Positions 10,408 through 23,221 of a stretch of DNA of 64,000 nt are shown here, in pieces. The position numbers were made by a program, and so were the translations under genes. The notes beneath the pieces are model-generated. The model did not search any database and had not been told where the DNA came from. It worked only from the letters and a program-made list of their open reading frames with translations. The stretch spans positions 28,696,255 through 28,760,254 of the forward strand of contig CM042539.1 of the NCBI GenBank assembly GCA_023630585.1, in the 5' to 3' direction. Source of the DNA: Cranoglanis bouderius. Its lineage: Eukaryota; Chordata; Actinopteri; Siluriformes; Cranoglanididae. Each line of letters opens with the position of its first letter. Within the stretch, counting starts at the first letter, position 1.

Positions 10408-13400
10408 CTTTACTTATTTACTGTCCTTTTTATTTACTGTCATTTTTATTTACTGTCCTGTGTATTTACTGTCCTCTTTATTTACCGTCCTCTTTATTTA
10501 CTGTCCTCTTTATTTACCGTCCTCTTTATTTACTGTCCTCTTTATTTACCATCCTGTGTATTTACTGTCCTGTGTATTTACTGTCCTCTTTATTTACCAT
10601 CCTCTTTATTTACTGTCCTCTTTATTTACCATCATGTGTATTTACTGTCCTGTTTATTTACTGTCCTGTGTATTTACTGTCCAGTGTATTTACTGTCCTG
10701 TCTATTTACTGTCCTCTTTATTTACTGTCCTGTTTATTTACTGTCCTCTTTATTTACCGTCCTGTTTATTTACCATCCTGTGTATTTACTGTCCTCTTTA
10801 TTTACTGTCCTGTTTATTTACTGTCCTCTTTATTTACAATCCTGTGTATTTACCATCCTGTTTATTTACTGTCCCCTTTATTTACTGTTCTGTGTATTTA
10901 CTCTCCTGTTTATTTACTGTCCTGTGTATTTACTGTCCTGTTTATTTACTGTCCTGTTTATTTACTGTCCTGTGTATTTACTGTTCTGTGTATTTACTGT
11001 CCTCTTTATTTACTGTCCTGTTTATTTACTGTCCTCTTTATTTACCATCCTGTTTATTTACCGTCCTGTTTATTTACTGTCCTCTTTATTTACTGTCCTG
11101 TGTATTTACTGTCCAGTGTATTTACTGTCCTGTCTATTTACTGTCCTCTTTATTTACTGTCCTGTTTATTTACTGTCCTCTTTATTTACCGTCCTGTTTA
11201 TTTACCATCCTGTGTATTTACTGTCCTCTTTATTTACTGTCCTGTTTATTTACTGTCCTCTTTATTTACAATCCTGTTTATTTACCATCCTGTTTATTTA
11301 CTGTCCTCTTTATTTACTGTTCTGTGTATTTACTCTCCTGTTTATTTACTGTCCTGTGTATTTACTGTCCTCTTTATTTACTGTCCTGTTTATTTACTGT
11401 CCTGTGTATTTACTGTCCTGTTTATTTACTGTCCTGTGTATTTACTGTTCTGTGTATTTACTGTCCTCTTTATTTACTGTCCTGTTTATTTACTGTCCTC
11501 TTTATTTACCATCCTGTTTATTTACCGTCCTGTTTATTTACTGTCCTCTTTATTTACCATCCTGTGTATTTACTGTCCTGTGTATTTACTGTCCTCTTTA
11601 TTTACCGTCCTCTTTATTTACTGTCCTCTTTATTTACCATCATGTGTATTTACTGTCCTGTTTATTTACTGTCCTGTGTATTTACTGTCCAGTGTATTTA
11701 CTGTCCTGTCTATTTACTGTCCTTTTTATTTACTGTCCTGTTTATTTACTGTCCTCTTTATTTACCGTCCTGTTTATTTACCATCCTGTGTATTTACTGT
11801 CCTCTTTATTTACCGTCCTGTTTATTTACTGTCCTCTTTATTTACCATCCTGTGTGTTTACCATCCTGTTTATTTACTGTCCTCTTTATTTACTGTTCTG
11901 TGTATTTACTCTCCTGTTTATTTACTGTCCTGTGTATTTACTGTCCTGTTTATTTACTGTCCTGTTTATTTACTGTCCTGTGTATTTACTGTTCTGTGTA
12001 TTTACTGTCCTCTTTATTTACTGTCCTGTTTATTTACTGTCCTCTTTATTTACCATCCTGTTTATTTACCATCCTGTTTATTTACTGTCCTCTTTATTTA
12101 CTGTCCTGTGTATTTACTGTCCAGTGTATTTACTGTCCTGTCTATTTACTGTCCTCTTTATTTACTGTCCTGTTTATTTACTGTCCTCTTTATTTACCGT
12201 CCTGTTTATTTACCATCCTGTGTATTTACTGTCCTCTTTATTTACTGTCCTGTTTATTTACTGTCCTCTTTATTTACCATCCTGTTTATTTACCATCCTG
12301 TTTATTTACTGTCCTCTTTATTTACTGTTCTGTGTATTTACTCTCCTGTTTATTTACTGTCCTGTGTATTTACTGTCCTCTTTATTTACTGTCCTGTTTA
12401 TTTACTGTCCTGTGTATTTACTGTCCTGTTTATTTACTGTCCTGTGTATTTACTGTTCTGTGTATTTACTGTCCTCTTTATTTACTGTCCTGTTTATTTA
12501 CTGTCCTCTTTATTTACCATCCTGTTTATTTACCGTCCTGTTTATTTACTGTCCTCTTTATTTACTGTCCTGGTTATTTACCATCCTGTTTATTTACTGT
12601 CCTGTTTATTTACTGTCCTCTTTATTTACTGTCCTGTGTATTTCCTGTCCTGTTTATTTACTGTCCTGTGTATTTACTGTCCTCTTTATTTACTGTCCTG
12701 TTTATTTACTGTCCTGTTTATTTACTGTCCTGTTTATTTAATGTCCTGTTTATTTACTGTCCTCTTTATTTACTGTCCTGTTTATTTACTGTCCTCTTTA
12801 TTTGCTGTCCTGTTTATTTACTGTCCTCTTTATTTACTGTACTCTTTATTTACTGTCTTGTTTATTTACTGTCCTCTTTATTTACTGTTCTGTTTATTTA
12901 CTGTCCTCTTTATTTGCTGTCCTGTTTATTTACTGTCCTCTTTATTTACTGTACTCTTTATTTACTGTCTTGTTTATTTACTGTCCTCTTTATTTACTGT
13001 CCTCTTTATTTACCATCCTGTTTATTTACCGTCCTCTTTATTTACTGTCCTCTTTATTTACTGTCCTGTTTATTTACCGTCCTCTTTATTTACCGTCGTG
13101 TTTATCTACAGTCGTGTTTATTTACTGTCCTCTTTATTTACTGTCTTGTTTATTTACCATCCTGTTTATTTACCGTCCTCTTTATTTACCGTCGTGTTTA
13201 TTTACCGTCCTCTTTATTTACCGTCCTGTTTATTTACCGTCTTCTTTATTTACTGTCCTCTTTATTTACTGTCCTGTTTATTTACCCTCCTGTTTATTTA
13301 CTGTCCTCTTTATTTACTGTCCTCTTTATTTACCGTCCTCTTTATTTGCCATCCTCTTTATTTACTGTCCTCTTTATTTACTGTCCTCTTTATTTGTCCT

Positions 13401-13420
13401 CTTTTTTACTGTCCTGTGTC
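10408..13420. repeat. 16-bp minisatellite, about 188 units, with 1008-bp higher-order repeat
   Basis: The unit is TTTACTGTCCTGTTTA with point variants (CTC for CTG, ACC for ACT, GTGTA for TTTA). Because 16 is not a multiple of 3 and the unit has no stop in any forward frame, all three forward frames stay open for up to 1024 codons and give the same 16-residue periodicity; the reverse strand is full of TAA. The marker variant CCAGTG occurs at about 10681, 11113, 11689 and 12121: spacings of 432, 576 and 432, so the pair repeats after 1008 bp (63 units). The last kilobase lacks this higher-order pattern. It separates copies A-C from D-G. Confidence 0.95.
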
Positions 13421-13426
13421 ACCATG

Positions 13427-13800
13427 GACAATTCCCCCCAGACCACCAGAGGGCACCCTCGCTCACATTTTTTGAATTTGCCCCACTTCCTTGTGTGTGC
13501 ACACCTGTTTTGTTTAATTAGTTACACTATTTAAGTTCTGTGTTGTCCAGCCTTTGTGGTGAAGTATTATATGTTGTATGGATGTTATAGGTTGTTGTCG
13601 GATTGGGGAAATGAAGCCCTATAAAGCACTGAGGCTTTCCCCTGACTGTCCCAGGAAAAGATTGAAAGCTTTGAGAGTGTCGACAACAGCGTGTGGTTAG
13701 TAAAAAAAAGAAAAGAAAAAAAGCAGCAAAAGCCTGTGGAAGAAGCTCTGTCGGATGAAGCAGCCACCACACACTCCATAGATAGTTTCAATGTTATGTG
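13427..13800. other. Unidentified repeat-like flank of the minisatellite
   Basis: It contains 'gaccaccagagggcaccctc' and 'actatttaagttctgtgttg', resembling a fish LTR-type repeat fragment, but no second LTR or coding region is present. The ORFs here are short and unconvincing. Confidence 0.3.
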
Positions 13801-13820
13801 CACAAATAAAAGCCTAACAC

Positions 13821-13821
<1 letters not shown>

Positions 13822-13905
<84 letters not shown>
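13822..13905. repeat. (GT)n microsatellite
   Basis: About 40 uninterrupted GT dinucleotides; the Cys-Val ORF across it is an artefact. Confidence 0.95.
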
Positions 13906-13909
13906 GAAT

Positions 13910-15050
13910 TTCTCCCTCTGATAAATTCTTTTACCAATTAAAGGGTGGCAATAAATGCCAGTATGATCTCATATAATTCAATATGATGTAATAGAAGAAT
14001 AATGTACACATATATGACTAACAGAGCTGCATGTGGCAAGTATTTTGCCTGAAATTATTTGTATTCTTCATATTACTTGTATGACTGGGTATTTAAAAAT
14101 GTAACTGAATAAGTTTGAATGAAAATCATTAATATTGACATGGACAAAACGATCCAAACGTGGGACTGAAATGTGAATAAGAACATCGTGTGATGAGATC
14201 AATGAGACAATGTGGGAATGACAGAAAGGTGACAAAGAAGTTTGAAATCATGATACTGCATCCAAAATCATGAATAAACTTGTTAGGGAAGAAACAATCC
14301 TACTTCCTTGTTGTACTCTCCAAGTTGTAAGCTGAAAATGTTCCCAAATATGGGAAGTCTTTCTATTTTTGGCTGATGCCATTGTTATATACTGTAAGTA
14401 AATACAGTGTGAAAGCTTTCATTCACCCCTTCACCAAACACCAACCCCTTACCCCTAACCAACCAGACTGAGCCGACGAGGACTCGTAAAGTAAGATCCG
14501 GGTTTCAAACATTCGCAAAGTGAATCAAGCACGAAAATGAAAGTGAGGCTTTGTTTGTCATCAATCACGTGACGCTGTGAAACCAATACACGCCCCGATA
14601 CGGGCCTTCACTGGAGATTGTGTTGCGTGCTCGATACGTGCCTCGAAGCTTCAATGTCATACGTGACATCACTAGGTTGTTGTATTTGCACCGTCAATGT
14701 TTTTTTGGTTTCATGTTGAGTTTTCTTTGCCTTGTCTTGCCTTGTCTTGTCTTATCATGCCTAGGCCTAGGCCTTTGTTTTAGTTGTTCTACTTTTTTTG
14801 GATCTTTTCCTGTCTTTTGTTCATTTTTAATTGAAATTTCTGCACTTGCATTAAAATTTCTGCACTTGCATCCGACTCTCTGGATTTTTATGACACCTTT
14901 GTATTTATTGTCATGTGATTTATTTGTGTATATACGTTTACTCGCATGGATGTTTGTGCTTATGGGTATAAACGTGTATATACGATGTGCTATGTGTGTA
15001 TATACTGTGTAAAGTGACCTTGGGTCTGAGAAAGGCGCAATATAAAATAA
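13910..15050. other. Intergenic, no gene recognised
   Basis: AT-rich sequence. At 14533-14545 there is a GAAAATGAAAGTG motif of interferon-response type, but no gene is attached to it. Around 14590-14670 repeated 'cgatacg' and 'cgaagcttc' blocks look like a DNA-transposon end. A direct repeat 'aaatttctgcacttgcat' lies near 14835-14870. Confidence 0.4.
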
Positions 15051-15053
15051 ACT

Positions 15054-15055
<2 letters not shown>

Positions 15056-15107
<52 letters not shown>

Positions 15108-15126
15108 TATTATTATTATTATTATT
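15056..15126. repeat. (ATA)n followed by (TAT)n microsatellite
   Basis: An ATA tract turns into its reverse complement ATT, making a perfect AT-rich palindrome. It precedes a retroelement tail. Confidence 0.9.
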
Positions 15127-15127
15127 G

Positions 15128-15290
15128 CTCTGTGTATTTATTGTCCTGCACTCATTGCACACTGTTGTGTAGTCTCACACTTTACGTAGTTTTGCGCACT
15201 TTTAGGTGCTGGTCCTGGAGAAAAAACATTTTTGCTCCATTGTACACAAGCTGTATAGAGGAAAGACAAAAAAAACCACTTGACTTGACT
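15128..15290 (+). repeat. Dispersed retroelement tail, third copy
   Basis: It shares the module 'gtgctggtcctggagaaa' and an end in 'aaaaaccacttgacttgact' with 1020-1218 and 2858-3055. No coding sequence. Confidence 0.6.
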
Positions 15291-15742
15291 CATAGGCACC
15301 TTAACCATCAAACTCCACTAGGAGGGGTAAAATATTTCAAACCTACCATCCCTCATCAAAGTCTGAAACTCTCTCTTTCATGATAACAAAGACCTGGATG
15401 TCTACTCATGACCTTGAGGTCTCCTGGAAAAGAGGTGAGCACACTGCATGGAGAAAAGCATGCTTTAACACCTGTCTGTCCTTACAATGTCATTCCTCAA
15501 ACATCAAAACCCCTGACACCCAGAGAGACATGAAAGTTCCTGATCACTAATCTGACCTGGCCAAAGATTTCAGTAAATCCACTCAGCTGTCCCCTGACTG
15601 ACCACGAGACTGGACCATCGACCCCCTGGCAGGTACAGCGCCCCCTATGGGATAAGCTTACCCAACAAGATATAACTCAACACAATAAACTAAGCATTGA
15701 ACAATGAAGAACACTTTTTACACATTATTCTGTCACTTCCAG

Positions 15743-15815
15743 GTGGTGCAGTGGTTAAGCTTCTACCTTGTGATTAGAGGATTGTGTGTTTGAATCCAGC
15801 TGTGGCCTTTTTCTG
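15743..15815 (+). repeat. tRNA-derived SINE head
   Basis: An A-box-like TGGTGCAGTGGTTAAG and a B-box-like GTTTGAATCC are spaced as in a tRNA promoter, with the pyrimidine-rich body typical of a SINE after them. The arms do not pair as a functional tRNA, so this is a SINE fragment. From 15816 to 16900 I see AT-rich DNA, an A-run at 16029 and a G-rich patch at 16690-16720, and no gene. Confidence 0.6.
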
Positions 15816-16935
15816 TTTCGACTCCATTAAGCTCAGCAAAAACTCTTTTTTCTTTCTTTTTATTAAAAAAAAAATCTCGTTCTTTTTCTCCTGGGAAATT
15901 TTAGGAGAAACGTTTGTGATGCCTAAATGAATCTTCAGTCAGAATCTCCATTAAATCCCCTGAAGCTGCCAGATGTTCAGATGGTTTTATTATTCCAAAA
16001 TAGAATGCAACTTCAAATGAATTCTGACAAAAAAAAAAAAAAAAAAGTAAGAACGTAGTCGGCATTAAGTAAAAGTAAAATGGGGTAAAAAGCCTTACTG
16101 CTGAAAAATACTTTTAATATTTAAAGTGATTCACTAACATTTTAGGTATATTACAGAGCATGTAAAAAAAATGATAGAAAACTTTATTTGAACAGTTTAG
16201 TTCAGGGGTTATATGATGTCATTATTTTTTAAAAAGATACTTGTCTGTTCTCTATGGGTGGGAGGGGCATACTCTCACTCCCCTGTCAATCACAGCAACA
16301 CTAGCCAATCGTGGGTGTCTGTGAGCTCATGCGTCCTGGCGGAGAACTCAAACTTTTTTATATGACCTAAAATAGTGGGAAAACATCACTTTGTAAGGTT
16401 GGATGGACAACGTCGTTGTACCTCTGATTTAGCTCTTATTCATCTTATTGTGGAGTTGGAAGATCCTCATTAAACGAGGCAAAATAGGTGCGAGTGGTTC
16501 TGCAGACGGGAACAGGAGATCTATCAAAGCTTTTCTTTTCACGTGTCAATAAGCTTCAAGCTTCTCTGAAACGCACACACACACGTAATGTACAACTACA
16601 CACACTCAAAAACTAGGTGCACATTATCAAATTCATCTGACATAACAAAAACAAATAAACCAAGTCGAACCTGATGCAACGGCATGGAACGGGGGGTGGA
16701 GGGGGTAGGGGGTTGGGGTGCGTCCACCACCAAGTCTCGTCCTTCATGTTATTGATTTGTACACCTGAAAATAATCTTCAAACATGGAGAAAGTTATTGA
16801 AGAAAACGTATTTCAGACATTTGACCTTGCTGTGATCTTGACCCTGTTTGGATCAGTTCCAAAATCTTATCAGTCCTAATCTAATCCTACAAACATTCAA
16901 CCACTCGCTCTTGTGATATCGCGCTGACGAGAATC

Positions 16936-18960
16936 TTGTACAGACGGAAAGACACCTGTACTGCACCTGTTCTACGATGTGTTTACAGTAAACCTAACAA
17001 ACCTAGCTGCTTCCATTCTCACGCAGTGTTCAGACCTGCAGGGTGGATGCGAGCGCTTGGAATTTCGCAGGATTTTTTTTTTTTGTCATTTATTCCATTT
17101 TCCCACTTTGATCTGGTGTAAGGAGGCATCAGTAAACCTGGAGAATTTTTAGGGTTTTTTTTTTGGTGACTTTGACTTCTTGGTGTTGGAGGCGTAACCA
17201 TCCACATTGTTGGCGTCGAGTTCGAGTCCTGTCTAAACGACTCCTATTTTATACCTGAGAATTTTGGATTTTGTCTAAAAATTTGTCTGCTTCTCCCTTT
17301 TGTCAAGTTTCTGGATGTGGAATATCTTTCATCATGGGATTTCTTTTAACGTTTGGGTCGCCAAAAGTAATCATTTCGGGTTCATCTGGGGAATGAAAAG
17401 ACTTTAAACATAAACATGGAACACAACGTCAAGACCTGTACGGAAAGCAGAAGCAAGAGAGGGATACAGAGAACAAAACTCTGGATACTGGATTCATTTT
17501 TTTTTTAAAAGCCACACCCTGAATCCGATATAACGACGCTGGTAAGTTATTATAGAATTATAATTTGATTGTTATCTAATGGCTAGTTAGTGAGGCACCT
17601 TTTAGCTATAGTTTTATGGGTTCTTCTGATCTTTCAAGCTTACGTAGCATGTGGGTTGAGCTTAACTACGCCATTTTCTTGTTTCTCACTGATGCTGCTC
17701 ATCGTTTCAGTTGAGAAATAATAAAACGCTTAAATCTGGTGGGAAATCGTTGGTCAGACAAAATGCTAAGACTTGCGATCATCGATGGTGTTGAAGGTAA
17801 ATCTGGTTTTAAGCTGGGAGTTTATTTAACGGGCATGAGTGACAGTCGGTGCTCCACTGTGTTTTTGTATCTTTCTATCCGTGCAAGCCGACTGATTATC
17901 AGTACATTTTGCTCATTCTTTGCAAATAACTGAAGTTGTTTCACGATCATTTTGACTCGTGTGGGTTCCAGGGTCAAATAATTTACTGTGCTCCGTAAGT
18001 GAGGGTTAGCACTGACCATGTCATGCGCTTAGTGCTAGCATTAGCTTGTAGCTACGTCTCTAGAGAAGAACTCGGTTTGGTGTGATTTTTTATGACTTTG
18101 TTAATTTAGTGGTTATATTTCTGTGATAGCGTGCTGCTGATATGCCGCTATGCATTTACACAGACTGAATGTTTTCTCCAGCAAAAGGAACCAGCATCGC
18201 ATTCTACATTCTCCGCGTAGCATGACTATTAAGCTGTACCTGCTGTAGCGTGAGGGCTTCTTTTAGACAAAAATATGCCTGACTGTTTTTGCAAATAAAA
18301 CAAAAGTTTACCGGATTTCAGAAATGTTTTTCTGTCGATTTTATGATTCTGGATTGTTGGGATACAAACTATTTCACTCAACTGTAAATAAGTTGTAGAT
18401 TTTATTCCTCAGGATTAATGACTATTGTTTGTTTCAGGTGGTTGTGGTTCAGCTGTGTGGTCTGTGATGTGCAGATGTGCAGTGTGGGTCTGGAAAAAGT
18501 TCAGCAAATCATTCATGCGTCGAGGTTCGTCACTTAAAACTTCTAATCCCCCCCCCCCCCCTTTCCTTTTTATTGTGTCGCTGTGTGTTTAATTTAATTT
18601 ATTAATTTAGAACACTCATTTATAATTAATCACAGCTCCAGCTGAACAAATACACTCTTTCAACATGAACATTTAAATATGACAATACAGTGAATCTGAA
18701 ATAATTAATAATTTGATCTGATATCTTTGTTTATAGGTGACGATGGTAAGCTGTCAGTGGAGGAGACTGAACCAGTACGGCTCCAGAGCTCAGTGCGTCC
18801 GTTCTCCGAATACGGCTCATAAAACAGAGACTGAAGAAGAGACATTTTACTTTCAACAAACTATATACTGTACTATAGTCTTGCTCATGATTGTCCTCTC
18901 ACCGTGCTGGTTTCTGTCAGACTGATAAATCAGAAGAACATGTATGTTTTATAATGACCA
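16936..18960 (+). CDS. Small tandem family, copy D (intact, 68 aa)
   Basis: The coding joins are 17763-17796, 18438-18524 and 18737-18822 (207 nt, 68 aa plus stop); the leader exon ends at 17541 (CGCTG|GTAAGT). The first coding exon reads MLRLAIIDGVE; I chose the ATG at 17763 because the upstream in-frame codon at 17739 is GTG. The middle exon reads GGCGSAVWSVMCRCAVWVW followed by KKFSKSFMRR, which mixes Cys, Trp and a basic end. The last exon has VEETEPVRLQSSVRPFSEY and ends GS-stop. All introns are phase 1. It is most like copies A and B; the intron and leader are nearly identical to copy B. Product and localisation are unknown. The coding part is 17763-18822. Confidence 0.6.
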
Positions 18961-19194
18961 AGTCGGAGTCCAGTCTTAACCTATTTTAGACCTGAAAAAT
19001 GACTGTTCATGCAGCTGACCCTCAGCCTAGTGCTGTACAACTAATGGTCTAAAGTTCCTCCTCACTCTATCAGCAGCTACAGGACACCACTGGTGGAGGT
19101 TATTACTGCAAAATGCAGAATGCAGAACTCCTGGTGATTCCGAAGGTCAGAAAATTTCGAAAACGTATGCCCCCATTGGCTGTTTATGTTAATG

Positions 19195-19355
19195 GACAGG
19201 TGTATGTTTACCTGGTCAAGTGGCCAGTGAGCTATGCTACATTCAGTTTCAGCATGACAATGCCTCTGTCCTTAAAGCAAGGTCCATTTGCAGAGTTTGG
19301 TGTACTTGGTGAACTGGACTGGACTGCACAGAGCCATCCCTGGGCTGAAGTCTGC
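19195..19355 (+). mobile_element. Tc1 transposase C-terminal fragment
   Basis: Broken frames contain HDNASVLKARSI and then EFGVLGELDWTAQS. These match the DDE region of fish Tc1 transposases (DNAPVHKA ... FAEFGVEELDWPAQSPDLN). A frameshift and a 3' loss make it non-functional. It lies between copies D and E. Confidence 0.7.
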
Positions 19356-19679
19356 TAGTCAGGCTTTATTACCCAACACCAGTGGCTATGCAGCTTAATA
19401 TTCCATCAATAATCCAACTGATAGCTGAATCAGAATAGAAAACATCCATGTGTACACCTCAGTAGGAACGTAAAAGGCCGGTGACATTTCTGTCTGATTG
19501 AATGAGTGTGCCAATGTCCTTTAAATAAATGTATAGTATTCATTATAGTAAACATTTGTGTCTGATTCATTTATTTATGTCTGATTACTTAGAATCTGTG
19601 CATGTGTTTGGGTCACAATGCACTCCACGAAACGCAGTCCATGTTAATTTAATGAGGCAGATGAAGATTCAATTCAGTT

Positions 19680-21384
19680 CACTTTCACAATTTGTGTAAA
19701 AAAAAAAGAAGAAAGAAACATGACTGTAAACATAAACAACGAACACAAAGATGAAGCTTGTACTGATAGAGAGAACAAACTCACACACAAATCACAACAA
19801 ATATTATTGTCACCTAATTGCTAGTTATTAATTAACCTTTTAGTTGGTTGTGAAGACTTTGATGAGATCAACATTATATGGATCACGTGCCATCGAAACT
19901 GTATTGTAACGTCCTCTGGAATTCTGACGAAAGTGGGCTGATGCTTCAGTCCTGGCTCAGGTTGAAAAAAAAAAAAATGACCAGATGTAATTACATTCGC
20001 CCTGATGAAGACGACAGTGATGGTGAATCGTCTTTGTGTTTAGGCTGGGGTTACTTTAGTTCATTTGTGTAGTTTAATCGTCGGGCGTGTGAGACGTTCA
20101 ACATGTGGCTGTGTGTTTCTCAGAATTAGCTAGCTAACCGTGTAGATCAGATTATTATTATTCTCACATTTTCTCGTAATTTTCAAAAAACCCAAACAAT
20201 TTGAGTTGCTTGAAGATTGATTTGTTTGACTAATGTAGGCTGTTTGATTATTGTTTAGTGTTGTTATTGTTTATTGACTTTGATCTGCCCACGGTGAGTG
20301 TTTTAATATGAATGAAACAGAAACCAGTATGAGCTGGTTCTCAGCTGTAATGGCATAGCGTGGATATTTTCAGTATAAGTGATTGTGCCATACTGTAGTT
20401 ATGAATTTATGACAAAAATAGCCCCACATGTTTATATACAGTACTGTGCAAAAGTTTTAGCCACCCTAATTTTTTTAGTACAAACTTCGTTATAGATTTT
20501 TTTATTTGATGACGTCTACATTATCGAGTCACTACAAAAAACATTTTAGATTCCCAAACATTAGTTTTCTAGCACAAAATGAAATGTTACAGAAAAATGT
20601 TTGTGTGTCATTAAAGAAAGCAGCGTATTACGTAAGAGACACTTTTCAGACAAAAAAACACAATGAAGGCTGCTGGGTTTTGCTGCAGAAATAAGAAGCG
20701 AGTGCGAAAGTCAAAGTGTCCAGAAGAACTGTGGCTGGTTCTGCAAGATGCTCAATAAAACTTACCAGCTCATTTCCTTATAAAACTGATACTAATTGTA
20801 CCGGATACTGCTATTTTTATTTTTATATTTTTGTCACATCAAATATTGACTTCGTTTCATTTACTGCTCTTTACTGTATTTTTTTTTTAATGTAGAAACA
20901 TTTAATTTCATTATTTTGAAGGCATCTTTGCTCTACAGCATTTTTTGCACGTGTCTAAAACTTTTACACAGTACTGTATAACTATAAACATGATAGAAAA
21001 ATATAACAGTAGAACAAATGAACCTGAAGCAATGTAATTTATAGCAATAAGACCTTTAACAGTTCAGTATCAAAGACAGAACAAAAATGGTCAAATGGTG
21101 CTTGTTAAAATATTAATAGTTTAATACTTTTCAAATTATTTCTTCTGTTGATTTCATGATTTCACATTTTATGATTTTGGACTGTTGCCTTGTCACAGAA
21201 TTCACTGGATCCCATGAGGGATGCGAACTTTTGCATTCAACTTTAGATAATTTAAAGAATTTATTCCGTCAGGAATAATTAATATTGTTTGTTTTAGGTG
21301 ATTGTTGTCCAGATGTGTACCTTGTGATCCGCAGATGTGCATCTTGGGCCTGGAACAAGTTATTCAAATGACTCAACTGTCCAG
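19680..21384 (+). pseudogene. Small tandem family, copy E (premature stop)
   Basis: The first coding exon is 19977-20022 (MTRCNYIRPDEDDSD, donor GATG|GTGAAT). The Trp/Cys exon is 21298-21384 (GDCCPDVYLVIRRCASWAW and on) and has an in-frame TGA at 21369-21371, just before the conserved end. The expected leader-exon donor is not clear and no exon 4 is present. A 538-bp Tc1-type MITE sits in its intron. It would encode at most about 39 residues, so it is most likely a pseudogene. Upstream, 19676-19689 has AGTTCACTTTCAC, a weak interferon-response-like motif. Confidence 0.65.
20439..20976. mobile_element. Tc1-type MITE, 538 bp
   Basis: Ends are CAGTACTGTGCAAAAGTTTT and its inverted copy, flanked by TA on both sides, as Tc1 elements require. 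The interior has no transposase. A related 500-bp copy lies at 33715-34214 in opposite orientation, and a lone end at 29477-29502. It is inserted in the intron of copy E. Confidence 0.85.
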
Positions 21385-21879
21385 GTTCGTCACCCAAAAT
21401 TTAATATTTCTTTTAAATAATGAGAATAACATAGCTTCAGTGTTATAAACAGTGTCTATAACCATGCACAATTTATAACATTGTAATAATCATTGTGTAA
21501 AATAGATTTGCTCTCCACATCACAACTCAACATACATACAGCTTTACTGTGTCAGTGTGTATATAATTAACTTAATTAATTTATAACATTCGTTTATAAT
21601 TAATCACAGCTCTAGCTGGATTAATGCACTCATAGAAACTCATAGAAACTTTCAATATAAACATTTATATATGACAATACAGTGATTTGCAAATCTGAAA
21701 TATTTAATTATTGATGATTAATTACTATTATTATTATTATTAATAGTAGAACAAGTAGTATTAATGATTAATATATAATTATGGTATTATTAATTATATT
21801 TATTATTATTGCCATTGTTCATTCATTTTCCATACCGCTTATCCAACACAAGATACCTGTACCTAAATCCTTTAAACTA

Positions 21880-22190
21880 GCAGTTATAAAACACTTGATT
21901 ATAAAACACGTCCTCGACCCCTGTCAGATGTTTAACTATAGGCCAATTTCAAACCTTTACCTCCAAGATCCTAGAAAAGATTGCAGCTCAGCAATTATGC
22001 TCATTCTTACATAGGAATAACATTCAGAAAATTTTTCAGTCAGGATTTAGGCCTCATCACAGTACTGAGACAGCGCTGGTTAAAGTGGTAAATGACCTGT
22101 TACTGGCCTCCGTTCAGGGTTGTGTCTCTTTGCGTTTGTTGCTTGATCTTAGTGCAGCTGTCAGTACCAGAGATCATAATATTATCCTAG
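21880..22190 (+). mobile_element. LINE reverse-transcriptase fragment
   Basis: The frame with NYRPISNLYLQDP matches the NYRPISNL motif of non-LTR reverse transcriptases; further pieces (QSGFRPHHSTETALVKVVN-like and LLDLSAA-like) follow in shifted frames. It is a short degraded fragment in the region between copies E and F. Confidence 0.75.
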
Positions 22191-22264
22191 AAATATAGAA
22201 ATATTCTCCTAGGCTAGAAAATGTTGGTGGATGGCGAACTGTACAATGTTAAAGTGCTTAGGCA

Positions 22265-22520
22265 GCATCAACCGGGAAGTTGACCAGAGTTATAAGCTGG
22301 TCTGAATGGTGGAAAATTCCACAGGCCAGGCTCAGCTATCATATCAGAGCCACCTACGACGCCCTCCCAAATCCCAGCAACCTGTACCAGAAGAACAAAT
22401 TGAAACAAGCTGCCACCTCAGTGATGCCCCCAATGCAAGTCTGCAGCACATTCTTTCAGCTTGTAAGACCGTGCTGGCACAAGAGCTGACACAACAGCTG
22501 ACACAACAGCCAGCATGACT
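22265..22520 (+). mobile_element. Second retroelement-like fragment
   Basis: Frames reading WSEWWKIPQARLSYHIRATY, DALPNPSNLYQ and NASLQHILSACKT resemble the region downstream of reverse transcriptase in fish LINE-type elements, from memory of the family. It is disrupted by deletion; the tandem 'gctgacacaaca' duplication is at 22483-22510. Confidence 0.5.
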
Positions 22521-22707
22521 AATTCTGCACAAAGTAGCAGAAGTTTTGGAGATAACATAAGAGAAGCAAACTCAGATCCCCCTGAACAGAAATAACAATG
22601 GATCCACTTTGTAAAAGAAGGTGGGGTAGTCCAGAACACTGCAAAGAAGACATAGTAGATCCTGAGATTGGGGTGTGATTGCAGCCTGAGAGAAGAGAAG
22701 AAGAAGC

Positions 22708-22708
<1 letters not shown>

Positions 22709-22771
<63 letters not shown>
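22709..22771. repeat. (CA)n microsatellite
   Basis: About 30 CA dinucleotides with a short interrupted tail. The His-Thr and Cys-Val ORFs here are artefacts. Confidence 0.95.
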
Positions 22772-22775
<4 letters not shown>

Positions 22776-23221
22776 ACACACACACGCACAAATATTTGCC
22801 CTGGCATGTTTGAAATTTGTTTAAACACACCCGGGCAAATTTTCCTAGATGCCTTCATCCTCACACAGTGAACAAATTTACAGGGTTGATGCAAGCACTA
22901 GACATTTTGCAGGATTTAAAAAAAAAAAAGAATTGTAATTATCGTGATATAATTAGTGTGGTGACTAGTGACTAGTTAGTGAGGCAGCTTTTAGTTACAG
23001 TTTTCATGTTTTTTCTGACCTGTAAGTATTTGAGAAATGGTTTCTGGAATAACGCGCTTCCCGGAAACAATTTGGATACAAGAATATCCCTCTTGTATCC
23101 AAACTTCTTCGTCATCAATTCCATGTAGCCTCTCAAGCCATTTCTTTGTCTTTTAGTCGCAACTTAAGAAACAACACCTAATTTATAATAATCCAAGACG
23201 GGAAATCTTCTTTGACGAGAA

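Noticed and set aside
10372..13534. Four overlapping giant ORFs (up to 1024 codons)
   Set aside because: They are translations of a stop-free 16-bp tandem repeat in three frames; the protein repeats are a by-product and there is no unique sequence or splice structure.
14533..14545. Interferon-response-like GAAAATGAAAGTG
   Set aside because: No gene or start site is near, so a functional reading cannot be supported; it may be chance.
15743..15815. A tRNA gene
   Set aside because: The A and B boxes are present but the stems do not pair well; a SINE head explains it better.
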